Shown here: positions 60,242 through 64,000 of the stretch, piece after piece | Position numbering within the stretch: the first letter of the stretch is position 1 | Layout: each line of letters begins with the position of its first letter | Notes under the pieces: model-generated | The model's database searches: none | Told to the model about the DNA's origin: nothing | Seen by the model: the letters and a program-made list of their open reading frames with translations, nothing else | Made by a program: the position numbers and the translations under genes | Assembly: GCA_017304475.1 (NCBI GenBank) | Contig: JAFKKV010000019.1 | Location: 163,894 to 227,893, forward strand | Origin: Hyphomicrobiales bacterium | Lineage (GTDB): Bacteria; Pseudomonadota; Alphaproteobacteria; Rhizobiales; Phreatobacteraceae | Length of the DNA stretch: 64,000 nucleotides | Direction of reading: 5' to 3'

Positions 60242-62320
60242 GTGACCTATGACCCCGCACGGGCCCTGGAATTGCTGCGCACCGGCTCGGGCCGCGCCGA
60301 CGCCGTGTTCCGGGACGGCCAGGAAGACGCCATCCGCCATGTCGTCGACGGCCTGGGCCGCCTGCTGGTCGTGCAGAAGACCGGCTGGGGCAAGAGTTTC
60401 GTCTATTTCATCGCCACCCGATTGCTGCGCGAGGCCGGCCACGGTCCGGCGCTGCTGATCTCGCCCTTGCTCGCACTGATGCGCAACCAGATCGCGGCGG
60501 CCGAGCGCATGGGGGTGAGCGCCGCCACCATCAATTCCGACAACCCGGACGACTGGAGCGACGTTGAGGCGAGGCTCGGCCGCGGCGAGATCGACATTCT
60601 CCTGATCTCACCCGAGCGGCTCGCCAATGAGCGCTTCCGCACCGAGGTCCTGGCCGGCATCGCCGCCCGGATCTCGCTCCTGGTGATCGACGAAGCCCAT
60701 TGCATCTCGGACTGGGGCCACGACTTCCGCCCGCATTACCGGCTATTGGAACGCATCGTCCGCGGCCTGCCGCCGAACCTGAGACTGCTCGCCACCACCG
60801 CGACCGCCAATAACCGGGTCATGGCCGATCTCGCCGAGGTGCTGGGGCCGAAGCTCGGCGTGTCGCGCGGCAATCTCAACCGCGGCTCGCTGTCGCTGCA
60901 GACCATCCGCCTCGCCAGCCAGGCCGAGCGGCTGGCCTGGCTCGCCGAACAGCTCGCCAGGCTGCCCGGCCATGGCATCATCTATACGCTGACAGTGCGC
61001 GACGCCGGCCAGGTGGCCGATTGGCTGAACAGCCGCGGCTTCCCGGTTGCCGCCTATACCGGTGAGACCGGCGACCAGCGGGAAAGCCTGGAACAGGCGC
61101 TGCTGCTGAACGAGGTCAAGGCGCTGGTCGCCACCACGGCGCTCGGCATGGGGTACGACAAGCCGGACCTGGCCTTCGTCATCCACTACCAGATGCCGGG
61201 TTCGGTGGTCGCCTATTACCAGCAGGTCGGCCGTGCCGGACGCGCCCTCGACGCCGCCTATGGCGTGCTGCTGAGCGGCGAAGAAGAAGACGAGATCAAT
61301 GACTGGTTCATCCGGAGCGCCTTCCCGACCCGCGACGAGGTCGGCCAGGTGCTGGAGGCGCTCGAGGCCGCACCCGACGGGCTGTCGGTGCCGGCCCTGC
61401 TCGGCCGGGTCAATCTGAGCAAGGGACGGGTCGACAAGACCATCGCTCTCCTGTCGCTGGAATCGCCCTCGCCGATCGCCCGCGAGGGCACTCGCTGGCA
61501 ATTGACCGCCGCCTCGCTCGGCGAGGCTTTCTGGGCCCGCGCCGAGCGGCTCACCGCGCTCCGGCGCGACGAACAGCAGCAGATGCGTGATTATGTCGGC
61601 CTGCCCTTCGGCGCGCACATGGCCTTCCTGATCAAGGCGCTGGACGACGATCCGGCCGCCGCCAACCCGCCGGCTCTGCCACCCTTGCCGGTCGTTCCGG
61701 ACGCAGACCTGGTCCAGGCGGCGATCGCTTTCCTGCGCCGAACCAGCTTGCCGATCGAGCCCCGCCTGCAATGGCCGACCGGCGGCCTGCCGCGCTATCG
61801 CCTCTCCGGCAGGATCCCGGAGAACCTGCGGGCCGAAACGGGCAGGATCCTCAGCATCTGGGGCGATGCCGGCTGGGGCGGCCTCGTCCGCCAGGGCAAG
61901 CGGCGCGACGGCCATTTCGCCGACGAACTGGTGGCCGCCGCGGCCGAGATGGTCAAGGCCTGGAACCCCGGGGAGCCACCGGCCTGGGTCACCGCCGTTC
62001 CGTCGCTACGCCATCCGGGCCTGGTGCCCGATTTCGCCGAGCGCCTCGCCTCCGCGCTCGGCCTGCCCTTCCATGCCGTCCTCGCCAAGACCGAGAACCG
62101 GCCCGAACAGCGTACCATGGCCAACAGCCCACAACAGGCGCGCAATGTCGACGGCTCGCTGGCGCCGAGCGGCTCACCCGTGCCGCGCGGGCCGGTGCTG
62201 CTGGTCGACGACACCGTCGATTCCCGCTGGACCCTGACCGTCGCCGCCTGGCTCCTGCGCAAGAGCGGCAGCGGCAAGGTTTGGCCGCTCGTGCTGGCAC
62301 GGACGGGGCAGGATCAATGA
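60242..62320 (+). CDS. RecQ-type helicase fused to a phosphoribosyltransferase domain
   Basis: A 692-residue protein. The helicase part has Walker A QKTGWGKS (45-52), DEAH (150-153, in VIDEAHCISDWGHDFRPHYR) and motif VI QVGRAGRALD. A winged-helix region follows (VLEALEAAPDGLSVPALLGRVNLSKGRVDK). The last 180 residues are a PRTase-like fold with the PRPP loop VLLVDDTVDSRWT (652-664). The RecQ zinc-binding cysteines are absent. GTG at 60242 has GGAGG eleven bases upstream. The stop overlaps the start of a DprA-like gene. Helicase plus PRTase recalls the separate ComFA and ComFC competence proteins. Confidence 0.85.
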   Translation: MTYDPARALELLRTGSGRADAVFRDGQEDAIRHVVDGLGRLLVVQKTGWGKSFVYFIATRLLREAGHGPALLISPLLALMRNQIAAAERMGVSAATINSDNPDDWSDVEARLGRGEIDILLISPERLANERFRTEVLAGIAARISLLVIDEAHCISDWGHDFRPHYRLLERIVRGLPPNLRLLATTATANNRVMADLAEVLGPKLGVSRGNLNRGSLSLQTIRLASQAERLAWLAEQLARLPGHGIIYTLTVRDAGQVADWLNSRGFPVAAYTGETGDQRESLEQALLLNEVKALVATTALGMGYDKPDLAFVIHYQMPGSVVAYYQQVGRAGRALDAAYGVLLSGEEEDEINDWFIRSAFPTRDEVGQVLEALEAAPDGLSVPALLGRVNLSKGRVDKTIALLSLESPSPIAREGTRWQLTAASLGEAFWARAERLTALRRDEQQQMRDYVGLPFGAHMAFLIKALDDDPAAANPPALPPLPVVPDADLVQAAIAFLRRTSLPIEPRLQWPTGGLPRYRLSGRIPENLRAETGRILSIWGDAGWGGLVRQGKRRDGHFADELVAAAAEMVKAWNPGEPPAWVTAVPSLRHPGLVPDFAERLASALGLPFHAVLAKTENRPEQRTMANSPQQARNVDGSLAPSGSPVPRGPVLLVDDTVDSRWTLTVAAWLLRKSGSGKVWPLVLARTGQDQ

Positions 62321-63252
62321 GCGAAGGTCTTTCATCCAATACCCAGGCGATCCTGCTGCTCACCGCGCCTCTGATCGTCGGACGCGCCGGCGCCGCGCCG
62401 GACCTCCTGTCGGCGGCCGAATACCGCCTGCTGGCCCGCCATCTGCGCGAGATCAAACGGCAGCCGGCGGATCTGCTGTCGCCCGAAGCGGTCGAGGTGC
62501 TCGATGGCTGCCGGGCGATCGTCGACCCCGACCGCCTGCAGCGCCTCATCGGCCGTGGCTTCCTGCTGAGCCAGGCGATCGAACGCTGGCAGACCCGGGC
62601 GATCTGGGTCAGGAGCCGCGCCGATGCCGACTATCCCCGCCGCCTGAAGGCACGTCTGAAGGACGATGCCCCGGCGCTGGTCTACGGCTGCGGCGATATC
62701 GGCCTGACGCAGGCCGGCGGGTTCGCCGTCATCGGCACCGCCAAGCCGGACAGCGATGCGATCGAGGACGCCAGGCGTGTCGGCGGCCTCGCTGCAGAAG
62801 CCGGCACGACGCTCATCTGCGGCGGTGCCGGCGCGCTCGATCAGGCGGCCCTGCGTGGCGCCGTCGAGGTAGGCGGCCGGGTGGTCAGCGTGCTCGCCGA
62901 CGGCCTGGAAAGGGCCGCGCTGAACCGGGACCATCGCAAATGGCTGATCGGCGGCCAGTTGACGCTGATCTCGGCCGACGATCCGAACGCCCCTGTTGAA
63001 ACCGGGGGTCGCCAGCGACGCGACACGCTCGTCCGGACCCTGGCGGATGCCGTCCTGCTGCTGTGTGCCGAAGAGAGTGCAGCGGTTCGGCACGACGGCC
63101 ACGACGAAATGCCGGTCTTCGTGCGATCCGCAGGCATGGCCTCCGCGCCCCTTGACGCCCTTCTCGCCAAGGGCGCGCTGCGCTGGCCTGATCCACAGGA
63201 CGCGGAGGCGTTCAAGACCGCGCTCGATGCAGCAAGATCCGGTATCATCTGA
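62317..63252 (+). CDS. DprA-like Rossmann-fold protein
   Basis: A 311-residue protein with a DprA/Smf-type domain: ADYPRRLKARLKDDAPALVYGCGD, FAVIGTAKPDSDAIEDAR and CGGAGALDQAALRGAVEVGGRVVSVLADGL. The canonical GARGID of DprA reads GAGALD here. It lacks the C-terminal winged helix of true DprA. The ATG overlaps the helicase stop (ATGA), so the two are made together. DprA loads RecA on single-stranded DNA in transformation; related domains occur in defence systems. Confidence 0.82.
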   Translation: MSEGLSSNTQAILLLTAPLIVGRAGAAPDLLSAAEYRLLARHLREIKRQPADLLSPEAVEVLDGCRAIVDPDRLQRLIGRGFLLSQAIERWQTRAIWVRSRADADYPRRLKARLKDDAPALVYGCGDIGLTQAGGFAVIGTAKPDSDAIEDARRVGGLAAEAGTTLICGGAGALDQAALRGAVEVGGRVVSVLADGLERAALNRDHRKWLIGGQLTLISADDPNAPVETGGRQRRDTLVRTLADAVLLLCAEESAAVRHDGHDEMPVFVRSAGMASAPLDALLAKGALRWPDPQDAEAFKTALDAARSGII

Positions 63253-63318
63253 TCGCCCGAGGCCTCGGCTTGCGCATCACCTCCGGCACGATCGGCGGGG
63301 CATTCGACTGCGCCGGGC

Positions 63319-63840
63319 CTACTCGGCCGCAAACCGTCGGACGACCGGCTCGGGCGGATCAGTCGCTGCGAAACGCTCCGGCACGGCCCGGCCGAGGCAG
63401 CTCTGCTTGCCGCATGCGTGGCACTCGAAGATCCGGCGCCCATCGCGGCCGGGCAGCACGAATTGCAGGATCGATTTGCCGCCGGCCTGAAAGCAGCGGG
63501 CACAGAGCAAATGCGGCGGCTCGTCCCGCTCCTCACCGGGCCGCAATGCGTAGGCATAGGTGCCGCCGCCGAAGTCGCGGAGCACATAGCGGCTGGCGTC
63601 CTGGCGCCAGCCCGCCGCGCGGACGGCGTCGGCTTCCAATCTGTCGATGGCCTTGACGAGATCGCGTTGCTCGTACTGGGCCAGCAGCACGCGTGAATGG
63701 GCTTGCAGCATCATGAACTGCAGCCCCCTCACCTGGTCCTGCCGCGCCAGCGGTTCATCCGCCGCGGCAAGCGCGGCGGCCATGTCGAAGGCCGTGTCGA
63801 GGAATTCGATCGCCGAGGCGAGCATCGCGAGATCAGGCAT
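63319..63840 (-). CDS. Hypothetical protein with C-terminal zinc ribbon
   Basis: A 173-residue protein. The first 80 residues are helical, and the C-terminal part has two CxxC pairs (CARC and CHAC, about 29 residues apart) that could hold a zinc ribbon. The phrase GGKSILQFVLPGRDGRRIFECHACG is typical of a small family of uncharacterised Hyphomicrobiales proteins. No function can be assigned. It is convergent with the DprA-like gene and lies next to an insertion sequence end. Confidence 0.6.
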   Translation of the reverse strand: MPDLAMLASAIEFLDTAFDMAAALAAADEPLARQDQVRGLQFMMLQAHSRVLLAQYEQRDLVKAIDRLEADAVRAAGWRQDASRYVLRDFGGGTYAYALRPGEERDEPPHLLCARCFQAGGKSILQFVLPGRDGRRIFECHACGKQSCLGRAVPERFAATDPPEPVVRRFAAE

Positions 63841-63868
63841 GGGCTCCGGTTCCTAGAGCATGATCGCC

Positions 63869-64000
63869 TCAGATTGAAGCATATCCGGCATTGGCGAGGT
63901 AGTTGGCGCATTCACTCGGGGCGAACGCCTCGAGGGTGATGCCGATGCGCCGCCAGGTGTCTTCCAGTTTGCGTTCCGCAGCGGCGCGCAGGAGATGCTT
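63869..64000 (-). mobile_element. IS630-type transposase, C-terminal fragment at window edge
   Basis: The last 43 codons of a minus-strand frame read into the window and end at TGA (63869-63871). They include LRAAAERKLEDTWRRIG and FAPSECANYLANAGY, the characteristic end of IS630-family transposases (helical tail after the catalytic Glu). The rest of the gene lies to the right, so completeness of the element cannot be judged. The terminal inverted repeat should be a short distance left of the stop but was not identified. Confidence 0.75.

Overview
The window is high-GC DNA, densely packed with genes on both strands. Tat-exported periplasmic binding proteins, TctC-type binding proteins, small DUF3096/DUF3309-like membrane proteins, an Omp25-like porin and palindromic intergenic repeats all point to an alphaproteobacterium, most likely Hyphomicrobiales (a Bosea- or Phreatobacter-like soil or water organism; genus not certain). 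No rRNA, standard tRNA or CRISPR array was seen. Most of the window is accessory catabolism, transport and regulation. || Layout. 1-1259: N-terminal part of a sensor histidine kinase, cut by the window edge. 1429-11854 (minus): a carbohydrate or polyol uptake and catabolism operon with two ABC permeases, a binding protein, an ATPase, an FGGY kinase, an FAD oxidase, an SDR, a glycerol-dehydrogenase-like enzyme and a LacI repressor. 11917-17525: a cupin protein, a GntR regulator, an N-formylglutamate-amidohydrolase-like enzyme, a peptide-type binding protein and an MFS transporter. 17549-24058: AlkD-like DNA repair protein, MGDG-synthase-like glycosyltransferase, three tiny membrane proteins, a quinone oxidoreductase/HxlR pair and a serine hydrolase. 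24307-29486: five overlapping genes (GNAT-like, ThiF/E1-like, membrane protein, second GNAT-like, nitroreductase) that look like one uncharacterised pathway. 29481-38617: di-heme cytochrome, an AraC-sensor/autotransporter chimera, FMN reductase, DmpA peptidase, an ICMT-like methyltransferase, an Rrf2/methyltransferase/Baeyer-Villiger monooxygenase set and a LuxR solo. || 38969-44267 is the clearest special system: a sigma54-controlled RNA repair/Ro60 locus. It holds rtcB, two structured non-coding RNAs resembling bacterial Y RNAs (one a nearly complete circularly permuted tRNA mimic), rsr (Ro60 orthologue) and the divergent activator rtcR. || 44376-50451: an Lrp regulator and a diaminopropionate ammonia-lyase/amidohydrolase/PxpA/TctC operon. 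50750-52192: an ArsR/quinone-oxidoreductase pair. 52414-57735: a GntR-regulated ring-cleavage-type catabolic cluster. 57766-60016: porin and diguanylate cyclase. 60242-63252: a RecQ helicase fused to a phosphoribosyltransferase, followed by a DprA-like gene. 63319-64000: a zinc-ribbon protein and the end of an IS630-type transposase. Three related composite palindromic elements of about 150-170 bp and two other inverted-repeat pairs occupy the larger gene-free gaps.
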